Shown here in pieces: positions 6,220 to 11,369 of a DNA stretch of 11,369 nt. Within the stretch, counting starts at the first letter, position 1. Every line of letters starts with the position of its first letter. The notes beneath the pieces are model-generated. The model was not told where the DNA came from and searched no databases. It saw nothing but the letters and a program-made list of their open reading frames with translations. The position numbers and the translations under genes are program-made. The stretch is from Lachnospiraceae bacterium (lineage in GTDB: Bacteria > Bacillota > Clostridia > Lachnospirales > Lachnospiraceae). The stretch lies in contig JAFVAA010000299.1 of the NCBI GenBank assembly GCA_017476305.1, positions 1-11,369 of the forward strand. Direction: 5' to 3'.

Positions 6220-7245
6220 ATGAAAAAAAGAGGAAACAGAATTTTGGTTTTTGTGCTTATGCTTGCACTGAGCCTGACAAGCTTTATCTATCCGGGAGGA
6301 AAGGCATCGGCGGCCGGGGAGTATAATACTTATATAGGAGATTTTTATTCTGCAAATGCAAATGTGGCTTTTTCGATAAAGTTCACGCCGGAGAATCCGT
6401 ATTACATGGAAGTAGCTATTCTTGTGCCGGAAAGGACAACTTTTTCTTATAATCTTTATGCGGGTGATGAGAAAATAGAATCTGCTGATGTTACGGCGAG
6501 TTCAGTATTTTGGGAGGAGCTTTCGCTTGACGGCAGCCCGTATCCGGTATATTATTTTACATATGAAAGTGCCACACCAAATGTAGAGCATACGCTTTCC
6601 CTGACCTTTTTAGAGGATACAAATATCTATTTATCTGTGACACAGGATCAGACAGCACCTGCTACCCCTGATAATTCCTATATCAATAAAACAAGCATGA
6701 CGATAACGAAGGGATTTTCTGATACCGTGAAGGTAGTGGGAACTTCAGAAAAGATTACCTGGAAATCTTCTAACACAAAGGTCGCTGCTGTAAAGAATGG
6801 AAAGGTTACGGGAAAAAAGGCCGGAAAGGCTACGATCACGGCTACGAGTGCATCCGGGAAATCCTATTCCTGCTCTGTAGTGGTAAAGGCAAATCAGTAT
6901 ACAGAGTCTAAAATGAAAACTGCAAACGCTGTTTATGGGAATTCCTATATGTATGCCAGAAAGGTTTCTTACGATAAAAAAGGAAATTTAGTACTCAAGG
7001 TGGATTTCTTAAATTTCCTGGGACGGAAGATTACGGCTGTTAAAAATATCAATATCCAGGTAAAGAATAAAAGTGGAAAAGTAATCGGTACATATACTCT
7101 GAAATCAAAGAAGGTAAGTATTACCCATGGAAAAACGAAGACACTTACCTTCACAATTAAGAAGTCTAAATTAAAGCAGAAAAAGACGCAGGATTTACGG
7201 CTTGCAGAGGTTGTATCATCAGGAACTTCTATATCTAGGTATTAA
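6220..7245 (+). CDS. Secreted protein with bacterial Ig-like (Big_2) domain
   Basis: This 341-aa protein starts at ATG behind a near-ideal TAAGGAGG. Residues 1-31 are a Sec signal peptide (MKKRGNRILV, hydrophobic core, KASA before AGEY), so it is exported. Residues about 33-142 are a beta-rich, aromatic segment I do not recognise. Residues about 154-223 form a Big_2 Ig-like domain: INKTSMTITKGFSDTVKV, WKSSNTKVAAV, NGKVTGKKAGKATITAT and a closing SCSVVVK strand. Residues about 228-341 are a second beta-rich, very lysine-rich domain (VLKVDFLNFLGRKITAVKNINIQVKN), possibly another Ig-like or FxLYD-like fold. There is no LPXTG motif, transmembrane anchor or catalytic motif, so it is either released or held on the wall by charge. 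Big_2 domains are common in surface and adhesion proteins; a binding role is inferred. It has its own promoter and is convergent with ylxM. Confidence 0.8.
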   Translation: MKKRGNRILVFVLMLALSLTSFIYPGGKASAAGEYNTYIGDFYSANANVAFSIKFTPENPYYMEVAILVPERTTFSYNLYAGDEKIESADVTASSVFWEELSLDGSPYPVYYFTYESATPNVEHTLSLTFLEDTNIYLSVTQDQTAPATPDNSYINKTSMTITKGFSDTVKVVGTSEKITWKSSNTKVAAVKNGKVTGKKAGKATITATSASGKSYSCSVVVKANQYTESKMKTANAVYGNSYMYARKVSYDKKGNLVLKVDFLNFLGRKITAVKNINIQVKNKSGKVIGTYTLKSKKVSITHGKTKTLTFTIKKSKLKQKKTQDLRLAEVVSSGTSISRY

Positions 7246-7272
7246 AAAATAGAAGCTTTGGAGAAAAGAAAG

Positions 7273-7298
7273 TGACCACAGGAAAATTCCTGTGGTCA
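7273..7298. terminator. Hairpin between convergent genes, probable bidirectional terminator
   Basis: TGACCACAGGA (7273-7283) pairs with TCCTGTGGTCA (7288-7298), 11 bp around a four-base AAAT loop. The downstream tails are only moderately T-rich (ATATTTCG on +, CTTTCTTTTCTCC on -). The right arm contains the TGA stop codon of ylxM on the minus strand. Confidence 0.7.
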
Positions 7299-7670
7299 TA
7301 TTTCGTCCATGAGAGCTTCTAAAATATGCTGAATGGAGAGGAGAGCCTCTGTGTCCCCCGGTAGAGGAAGCGTTTTTAATAATGCCTGCAGCTCCATGAT
7401 CTGTTCTCTTTGCTTTTTATAACGGGCGACGAAGCCAAGCTTTTTTTCATATGCATGAAGCTGCCTGGCAGCGCGCTTGATCGAATCATGTACTCCCTGT
7501 CTGGAGATTCCCTCTTCCTCAGCAATTTCAGAAAAATTATAATCTTCTAAAATGTTTTCTTCAAACATTCGCTTTTGGTTCTCTTTTAGTAACGCTCCGT
7601 AAAAGTCATAGAGAAGAGAAAGCTCTATTCTCTCTTCCAGTCCTTTTTCAGAGGAAATATTTGTATCCAT
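7296..7670 (-). CDS. ylxM: YlxM-family SRP-associated DNA-binding protein
   Basis: This 124-aa cytosolic protein carries a sigma-70 region-4-like helix-turn-helix. The conserved core LSLLYDFYGALLKENQKRMFEENILEDYNFSEIAEEEGISRQGVHDSIKRA (residues about 17-67) is the YlxM/UPF0122 signature, with the HTH at about 46-68. A helical tail (YEKKLGFVARYKKQREQIMEL) follows, and then about 30 extra residues beyond the usual end. In streptococci YlxM modulates the SRP GTPase Ffh, and in most Firmicutes ylxM lies directly upstream of ffh. Here it is on the opposite strand to ffh, which begins 2.3 kb away beyond malQ. GGAG stands 8 bases before the ATG. The gene is second in a two-gene unit, 11 bases after the 106-aa gene. 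The stop codon lies in the convergent hairpin. Confidence 0.88.
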   Translation of the reverse strand: MDTNISSEKGLEERIELSLLYDFYGALLKENQKRMFEENILEDYNFSEIAEEEGISRQGVHDSIKRAARQLHAYEKKLGFVARYKKQREQIMELQALLKTLPLPGDTEALLSIQHILEALMDEI

Positions 7671-7681
7671 GAAATGTACTC

Positions 7682-8002
7682 CTATAAATTGTTTTTCCCT
7701 TTTTGCGGATTGATCTTAAAGGAAAAATCAGGATCATTGATATTTATGCGGATTTCCTTTCCATTATCAGCGATAACTCTGGTATAGTCCTCCTGGACAG
7801 GGGTGCATTTATAAACCTTTCCTTTCGTGAAATCGACATCGTCTACCAGACAGAGGGCGAGATTGCGAAATTCTGTAGAGGCGTATAATGTACCGGTAGC
7901 TTTATTATATCTGGTCTTACCCTCTTCCTTTCTGGGACCTTCATCTTTGATAAAAGCATCTGCTAATTCCTGAATTAAAGTTCCTTTTTTTGGATCGTCC
8001 AT
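7682..8002 (-). CDS. Small cytosolic protein of unknown function
   Basis: This 106-aa protein has no signal peptide or membrane segment. I do not recognise the family. Residues about 1-30 are charged and helical (MDDPKKGTLIQELADAFIKDEG). Residues about 57-95 (DFTKGKVYKCTPVQEDYTRVIADNGKEIRININD) have the alternating pattern of a small beta-barrel: a turn at KGKVY, a strand pair, then DNGKE. That recalls short SH3/KOW-like proteins of Firmicutes, but this is a guess from pattern. AGGAGG lies a few bases before the ATG, and codon use is like the neighbours. It is the first gene of the minus-strand unit, 11 bases ahead of ylxM and behind a good promoter at 8107-8135, so the two are probably co-expressed. 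Confidence 0.7.
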   Translation of the reverse strand: MDDPKKGTLIQELADAFIKDEGPRKEEGKTRYNKATGTLYASTEFRNLALCLVDDVDFTKGKVYKCTPVQEDYTRVIADNGKEIRININDPDFSFKINPQKGKNNL

Positions 8003-8068
8003 TTCTTTTCCTCCTTACATCAGCAAAAATATAAATCTTTTTATCGGCTTGAAAACTATGATTTCTGT

Positions 8069-8097
8069 ATCTGGAATCTGCTCAAAGCATACCAGAT
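8069..8097 (-). other. 5'-end hairpin in the leader of the ylxM unit
   Basis: On the minus strand, ATCTGG (8097-8092) pairs with CCAGAT (8074-8069), and TGCT (8089-8086) with AGCA (8082-8079), with a small internal loop and a three-base loop. Given the predicted start near 8100, this hairpin would sit at the extreme 5' end of the transcript, where such stems often protect mRNA. The remaining ~65 bases of leader show only the ribosome binding site. Confidence 0.4.
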
Positions 8098-8119
8098 CAT
8101 AAAATCATAATATCATTAT
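8096..8119. repeat. Three tandem 8-base AT-rich units
   Basis: ATCATAAA, ATCATAAT and ATCATTAT follow one another with no gap. They overlap the -10 box and the start site of the minus-strand promoter. This may be a binding site or simply AT-rich promoter DNA. Confidence 0.35.
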
Positions 8120-8135
8120 AAAAGTAGTTTATCAA
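8107..8135 (-). promoter_or_regulatory. Promoter of the 106-aa gene and ylxM
   Basis: Read on the minus strand, TTGATA (8135-8130) and TATTAT (8112-8107) are 17 bases apart, each one mismatch from consensus. The leader to ATG 8002 is about 98 bases. Confidence 0.65.
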
Positions 8136-8172
8136 ATGTGGTTATTATGTGTCAATGGTTTTTCATGATTAC

Positions 8173-8201
8173 TTGATGAATTTCTAAAAAAGTGATATGA
8201 T
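8173..8201 (+). promoter_or_regulatory. Promoter of malQ
   Basis: TTGATG (8173-8178), a 17-base spacer and TATGAT (8196-8201). It diverges from the promoter at 8107-8135 with about 37 bases between the -35 boxes. No clear CcpA or LacI-type operator palindrome was seen around it. Confidence 0.65.
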
Positions 8202-8248
8202 AGTCACGAAAGCAAAGTAAGAATGAAAAGGACGAAAATAAAATTTAG

Positions 8249-8253
8249 AAAGG
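8249..8253 (+). promoter_or_regulatory. Ribosome binding site deciding the malQ start
   Basis: AAAGG stands 9 bases before ATG 8263. The in-frame ATG at 8254 touches this site directly and cannot use it, so the protein begins MRESGMLFPV. Confidence 0.75.
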
Positions 8254-8262
8254 ATGTTTGTT

Positions 8263-9795
8263 ATGAGAGAAAGTGGTATGTTGTTTCCGGTTTTTTCCCT
8301 TCCATCGAAGTTTGGAATCGGAAGCTTTTCAAGAGAAGCGTTTGAGTTTGTCGATTTCTTAGAGAAGTCAGGGCAGGGCTTTTGGCAGATTTTACCAATT
8401 GGTCCTACGGGTTTTGGTAATTCGCCTTATCAGCCGTTTTCTGCGTTTGCAGGAAATCCGTATTTTATATCACCTGAGGTTTTGATTGAAGAGGGATTTT
8501 TGAACTGGGATGATGTGAATGGTTTGGATTTTGGTTCGAATGAACAGCAGGTGGATTATGGTGCCTTGTATGAGAATCGTCCTGTGGTCTTAAAAAAGGC
8601 ATATGCACGTTTTAAGGAGAGAAAGGATGAAAAGGAGTTTTATGAGGCTTTTCTAAAAAAGGAGGATTTTTGGCTGAAGGATTATGCTTTATTTACAGCA
8701 ATCAAGGAAGAAAAGAAAGGTGCTTCATGGCTTACCTGGGAGGATGATTTAAGAAAACGGGATGCAAAGGCATTAAAGGAAGCAGAAGAGCGTTTAAAGG
8801 ATGAAATCGATTATGTCTGCTTTGTGCAGTATGAATTTGATAAGCAGTGGACAAAGCTCAGAAGATATGCGAATTCGAAAAATGTTAAGATCATAGGGGA
8901 TCTTCCGTTCTATGTTTCGATGGACAGTTCGGATGCGTGGGCACATCCGGAGGTCTTTCAGATGGATAAGGATCTGGTGCCAAAGGTAGTGGCAGGCTGC
9001 CCACCGGATGCTTTTTCCGGCACCGGTCAGCTTTGGGGAAATCCCATCTATGACTGGGACGGGATGAAGAAAAATGACTATGACTGGTGGGTAAAGAGAA
9101 TCAGTCGTAATTACGAGTTTTATGATGTGATCCGCATCGATCATTTTCATGGGTTCTGCGATTACTATGCAGTACCGTATGGAGATGAAACGGCTGAAAA
9201 GGGAACCTTGAAGAAAGGACCGGGAATGGATTTATTCCGTGTCCTGAAGAAAAAGGTGAAGGAGCTTGCTGATTTAAAGGAAGAGGACGGCTTTAAGATC
9301 ATCGCAGAGGATCTCGGAAATAATACGCCGGAAAATGAGCAGCTTTTAAAGGATACCGGTTTTCCGGGGATGAAGGTGCTGCAGTATGGCTTTACCAGCT
9401 GGGACAGCTACTATGTGAATCATCGCCATACAAAGAATTCCGTGGTCTACACGGGAACGCATGATAATACGCCTTCACGTGCATGGTTCGAGGAAATCAA
9501 TGATGGACAGAGGGATTTCGCCAGACGCTATATCAATTCCATGAATTCGGATTATGGACAGTTCGTATGGGATTTTATCAGAGAGGCATACCGTTCGGTG
9601 GCAGATCTCTGTGTGATTCCTCTGCAGGATTATCTGTGCGAGGGAAAGGAAGCCAGGATCAATACGCCGGGGGCGCAGGATGGAAATTGGCAGTGGAGGC
9701 TCAGACCAAATTATCTGTCTGAGGCTTTGGCACAGAGCATCAGAGGGCTGACGGAGCTTTACAGCAGGATTCCGAAGGAAAAAGAAGAAGTTTGA
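8263..9795 (+). CDS. malQ: 4-alpha-glucanotransferase (amylomaltase)
   Basis: This 510-aa cytosolic GH77 enzyme transfers alpha-1,4-glucan segments between maltodextrins, releasing glucose, in maltose/maltodextrin or glycogen metabolism. The N-terminal signature (LPSKFGIGSF, QILPIGPTGFGNSPYQPFSAFAGNPYFIS) is intact. Catalytic residues fit Thermus aquaticus amylomaltase: nucleophile Asp293 in RIDHFHGF (the same number), acid/base Glu349 in IIAEDLGNNTPENEQLL, and the stabilising Asp401 in GTHDNTP. The 250s-loop region (PPDAFSGTGQLWGNPIYDW, about 247-265) is present. The length is normal for the short bacterial type. ATG 8263 was chosen over 8254 because of the ribosome binding site. It is transcribed alone from its own promoter and ends at a strong hairpin. 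No glycogen phosphorylase or maltose transporter gene is in the window, so the physiological pathway is inferred. Confidence 0.96.
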   Translation: MRESGMLFPVFSLPSKFGIGSFSREAFEFVDFLEKSGQGFWQILPIGPTGFGNSPYQPFSAFAGNPYFISPEVLIEEGFLNWDDVNGLDFGSNEQQVDYGALYENRPVVLKKAYARFKERKDEKEFYEAFLKKEDFWLKDYALFTAIKEEKKGASWLTWEDDLRKRDAKALKEAEERLKDEIDYVCFVQYEFDKQWTKLRRYANSKNVKIIGDLPFYVSMDSSDAWAHPEVFQMDKDLVPKVVAGCPPDAFSGTGQLWGNPIYDWDGMKKNDYDWWVKRISRNYEFYDVIRIDHFHGFCDYYAVPYGDETAEKGTLKKGPGMDLFRVLKKKVKELADLKEEDGFKIIAEDLGNNTPENEQLLKDTGFPGMKVLQYGFTSWDSYYVNHRHTKNSVVYTGTHDNTPSRAWFEEINDGQRDFARRYINSMNSDYGQFVWDFIREAYRSVADLCVIPLQDYLCEGKEARINTPGAQDGNWQWRLRPNYLSEALAQSIRGLTELYSRIPKEKEEV

Positions 9796-9817
9796 GGTAA
9801 CATAGGATGCAGTGTAG

Positions 9818-9854
9818 AAAAGAAATGTCAAGAAAAATACTTGACATTTCTTTT
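9818..9854 (+). terminator. Hairpin terminator after malQ
   Basis: A perfect 15-bp stem (9818-9832 with 9840-9854) with a seven-base loop. The left arm begins AAAAGAAA and the right arm ends TTTCTTTT, so the U-rich tail is partly inside the stem. It starts 23 bases after the malQ stop. The right arm includes the -35 box of the ffh promoter. Confidence 0.8.
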
Positions 9855-9869
9855 GGGTTTGTATATACT
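9841..9869 (+). promoter_or_regulatory. Promoter of ffh-rpsP
   Basis: A perfect TTGACA (9841-9846), a 17-base spacer and TATACT (9864-9869, one mismatch). It would be a strong sigma-A promoter, as expected for an SRP/ribosomal protein operon. Confidence 0.85.
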
Positions 9870-9875
9870 ACAATT

Positions 9876-9979
9876 TGTGTGGAAAATGAGATGTTTTTTG
9901 AGAGCTGCTCCCTAGACGGAATAGCTGTGCGTAGTCACGCTTTTTGAAAGCTCTGTCTTTTTGGAAAAAGGAGGTTATT
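9876..9979 (+). other. ffh 5' leader with possible secondary structure
   Basis: A leader of about 104 bases follows the promoter. AGAGCT (9901-9906) can close with AGCTCT (9949-9954). Inside, GCGT and ACGC (9929-9940) form a 4-bp stem. CTTTTT (9957-9962) can pair with AAAAAG (9965-9970) just at the Shine-Dalgarno site. None of it matches a riboswitch or the SRP RNA that I recognise. Confidence 0.35.
9967..9974 (+). promoter_or_regulatory. Ribosome binding site deciding the ffh start
   Basis: AAAGGAGG ends 5 bases before ATG 9980, which begins MAFDSLTEKL, the usual Ffh N-terminus. A start at the in-frame codon 9944 would add 12 residues without any ribosome binding site. Confidence 0.85.
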
Positions 9980-11329
9980 ATGGCATTTGACAGCTTGACA
10001 GAAAAATTACAAAATGTTTTTAAGAACCTTCGGAGTAAGGGAAGACTGTCGGAAGCAGATGTGAAGGTGGCTTTAAAGGAAGTAAAGATGGCTCTTTTAG
10101 AGGCAGATGTGAACTTTAAGGTAGTAAAGAACTTCGTAAAGACTGTGCAGGAGCGGGCAATCGGGCAGGATGTACTAAACAGTCTGACACCCGGTCAGAT
10201 GGTGATTAAGCTTGTAAATGAAGAGCTTGTGAATCTGATGGGAAGTGAAATGACAGAGATTGCTCTGAAACCATCCGGAGAGATTACGATTCTTTTGATG
10301 TGTGGTCTACAGGGTGCCGGTAAGACGACGACGACTGCAAAGATAGCGGGAAAGCTGAAAAAGAAGGGAAGAAAGCCTCTCTTAGTGGCATGCGATGTGT
10401 ATCGTCCGGCGGCAATCGAGCAGTTAAAAATCAATGGCGAAAAGCAGGAGGTCGAGGTCTTCTCCATGGGAACGAACCATAAACCTGTGGATATCGCGAA
10501 AGCGGCTCTGGAGCATGCACAGAAAAATAAGCACAATGTTTTGATTTTGGATACTGCAGGGCGGCTTCATATTGATGAAGAGATGATGGATGAGCTGATT
10601 GCGATCAAGGAGGCTCTGACGATTGACCAGAGTATTTTAGTAGTGGATGCAATGACTGGTCAGGATGCAGTGAATGTGGCTTCTACCTTTGATGAAAAGG
10701 TGGGCATTGATGGAGTGATTCTTACGAAGTTAGATGGAGATACGCGCGGTGGTGCGGCACTTTCTATCAAAGCAGTCACAGGAAAGCCGATTCTCTATGT
10801 CGGTATGGGAGAAAAGCTTTCGGATCTGGAGCAGTTCTATCCGGATCGTATGGCTTCGAGAATCCTTGGGATGGGAGATGTGCTGACGCTGATAGAAAAA
10901 GCGGAGGCAGAGATTGACGAGGAAAAAGCCAGGGAGATGGAGAAAAAATTCCGGAAAGCGGAATTTGATTTTAATGATTTCTTGGATCAGATGGGGCAGA
11001 TGAAAAAAATGGGTGGCATTCAGAGTATTTTAAGTATGCTTCCCGGAATGGGACTGCCTGCTGACTTAGAAATAGATGACAGCATTTTTAAAGGTATTGA
11101 ATCAATCATTTTTTCGATGACTTATGAGGAAAGAGGAAATCCTGACATCATCAATCCTTCCAGAAAGCGAAGGATTGCGAAGGGTGCAGGAGTGGATATT
11201 TCCGAGGTCAATAAACTGATGAAGCAGTATGAGCAGTCGAAGAAAATGATGAAGCAGATGTCTTCCATGATGGGAGGCAAGGGAAAGAAAAAACGGTTCG
11301 GTATGCCAAAGATGCCGTTTGGACTATAA
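9980..11329 (+). CDS. ffh: Signal recognition particle GTPase Ffh
   Basis: This 449-aa protein is the bacterial SRP54 homologue. It binds SRP RNA and signal sequences of nascent chains and delivers them to FtsY at the membrane. The N domain is residues about 1-90 (MAFDSLTEKLQNVFKNLRSKGRLSEADV). The G domain is about 100-295, with P-loop GLQGAGKTTTTAKIAGKL (109-126), the DVYRPAA insertion motif (139-145), DTAGR (191-195), TKLDGD (249-254) and GMGE (275-278). The M domain is about 325-435, with the finger-loop region (MLPGMG) and the RNA-binding NPDIINPSRKRRIAKGAG segment (387-404). A basic Met-rich tail ends in MPKMPFGL. All GTPase motifs are intact and the length is normal. It heads an operon with rpsP, which starts 19 bases after its stop, under a strong promoter. 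Its usual upstream partner ylxM is not adjacent. Confidence 0.98.
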   Translation: MAFDSLTEKLQNVFKNLRSKGRLSEADVKVALKEVKMALLEADVNFKVVKNFVKTVQERAIGQDVLNSLTPGQMVIKLVNEELVNLMGSEMTEIALKPSGEITILLMCGLQGAGKTTTTAKIAGKLKKKGRKPLLVACDVYRPAAIEQLKINGEKQEVEVFSMGTNHKPVDIAKAALEHAQKNKHNVLILDTAGRLHIDEEMMDELIAIKEALTIDQSILVVDAMTGQDAVNVASTFDEKVGIDGVILTKLDGDTRGGAALSIKAVTGKPILYVGMGEKLSDLEQFYPDRMASRILGMGDVLTLIEKAEAEIDEEKAREMEKKFRKAEFDFNDFLDQMGQMKKMGGIQSILSMLPGMGLPADLEIDDSIFKGIESIIFSMTYEERGNPDIINPSRKRRIAKGAGVDISEVNKLMKQYEQSKKMMKQMSSMMGGKGKKKRFGMPKMPFGL

Positions 11330-11348
11330 AACAAAGGAGGTGAAAACA

Positions 11349-11369
11349 GTGGCAGTAAAGATTCGTTTA
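11349..11369 (+). CDS. rpsP: 30S ribosomal protein S16, first seven codons (3' truncated)
   Basis: A GTG codon at 11349 lies 8 bases after AAAGGAGG (11333-11340) and is followed by codons for A-V-K-I-R-L. MAVKIRL is the typical S16 N-terminus, and rpsP follows ffh in most Firmicutes. The window ends in the seventh codon. Only the start is visible, so the call rests on that short sequence plus gene order. Confidence 0.85.

Noticed and set aside
7703..7888. Plus-strand frame of 61 codons opposite the 106-aa gene
   Set aside because: The minus-strand gene has AGGAGG, a promoter and tight coupling with ylxM; the plus frame has none of these.
8161..8201. TCATGATTACTTGATGA as a LacI/MalR-type operator before malQ
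   Set aside because: Only the outer TCAT/ATGA bases are symmetric, and the centre does not fit a LacI-family or cre consensus.
8794..9150. Minus-strand frame opposite malQ
   Set aside because: It is opposite the catalytic core of malQ, without a ribosome binding site; antisense shadow.
9876..9979. SRP RNA (4.5S/ffs) gene in the ffh leader
   Set aside because: The conserved GGTCAGG...GGAAGGAAGCAGCC-type core of SRP RNA is not present.

Overview
The window looks like chromosomal DNA of a low-to-moderate GC anaerobic Gram-positive bacterium of the Clostridia, most likely Lachnospiraceae-like. The reasons are the strong AGGAGG-type ribosome binding sites, a sodium-pump decarboxylase operon with a lipoprotein-type gamma subunit, a YlxM regulator, and an ffh-rpsP junction. 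The genus call is inference; no rRNA is present.

Region 1 (1-5097, + strand) is a five-gene biotin-dependent decarboxylase/carboxyltransferase operon. It holds a 5'-truncated acyl-CoA carboxyltransferase (MmdA/12S-like, running in from the left edge), an OadG-like gamma subunit with a lipoprotein signal and a large extracytoplasmic domain, a biotin carrier protein (biotin Lys87), the membrane decarboxylase beta subunit OadB, and a 5S/OadA-type pyruvate/oxaloacetate carboxyltransferase without its own biotin domain. A strong intrinsic terminator closes the operon. Carboxyl groups would move between an acyl-CoA/CoA pair and a pyruvate/oxaloacetate pair through the biotin carrier, with OadB decarboxylating carboxybiotin and exporting Na+. 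The set therefore combines the parts of a transcarboxylase with those of a Na+ pump.

Region 2 (5098-7298) has two single genes with their own promoter-like sites. One is a 300-aa protein resembling the C-terminal part of CbiE joined to CbiT (cobalamin-pathway methyltransferases), in which the usual SAM glycine motif is gone. The other is a secreted 341-aa protein with a bacterial Ig-like (Big_2) domain. A hairpin between convergent genes ends the region.

Region 3 (7296-8100, - strand) is a two-gene unit: an unrecognised 106-aa cytosolic protein followed by ylxM. YlxM is normally encoded directly upstream of ffh. Here it is on the opposite strand, more than 2 kb away from ffh.

Region 4 (8173-11369, + strand) holds malQ (4-alpha-glucanotransferase) with its own promoter, then a hairpin terminator whose right arm doubles as the -35 box of the next promoter, then ffh (SRP GTPase) and the first seven codons of rpsP.

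No tRNA, rRNA, CRISPR array, insertion sequence or phage gene was seen. Most of the window is housekeeping or central metabolism. The most unusual points are the composition of the decarboxylase operon, its divergent carboxyltransferase, the degenerate CbiT-like protein, and the split ylxM/ffh arrangement.
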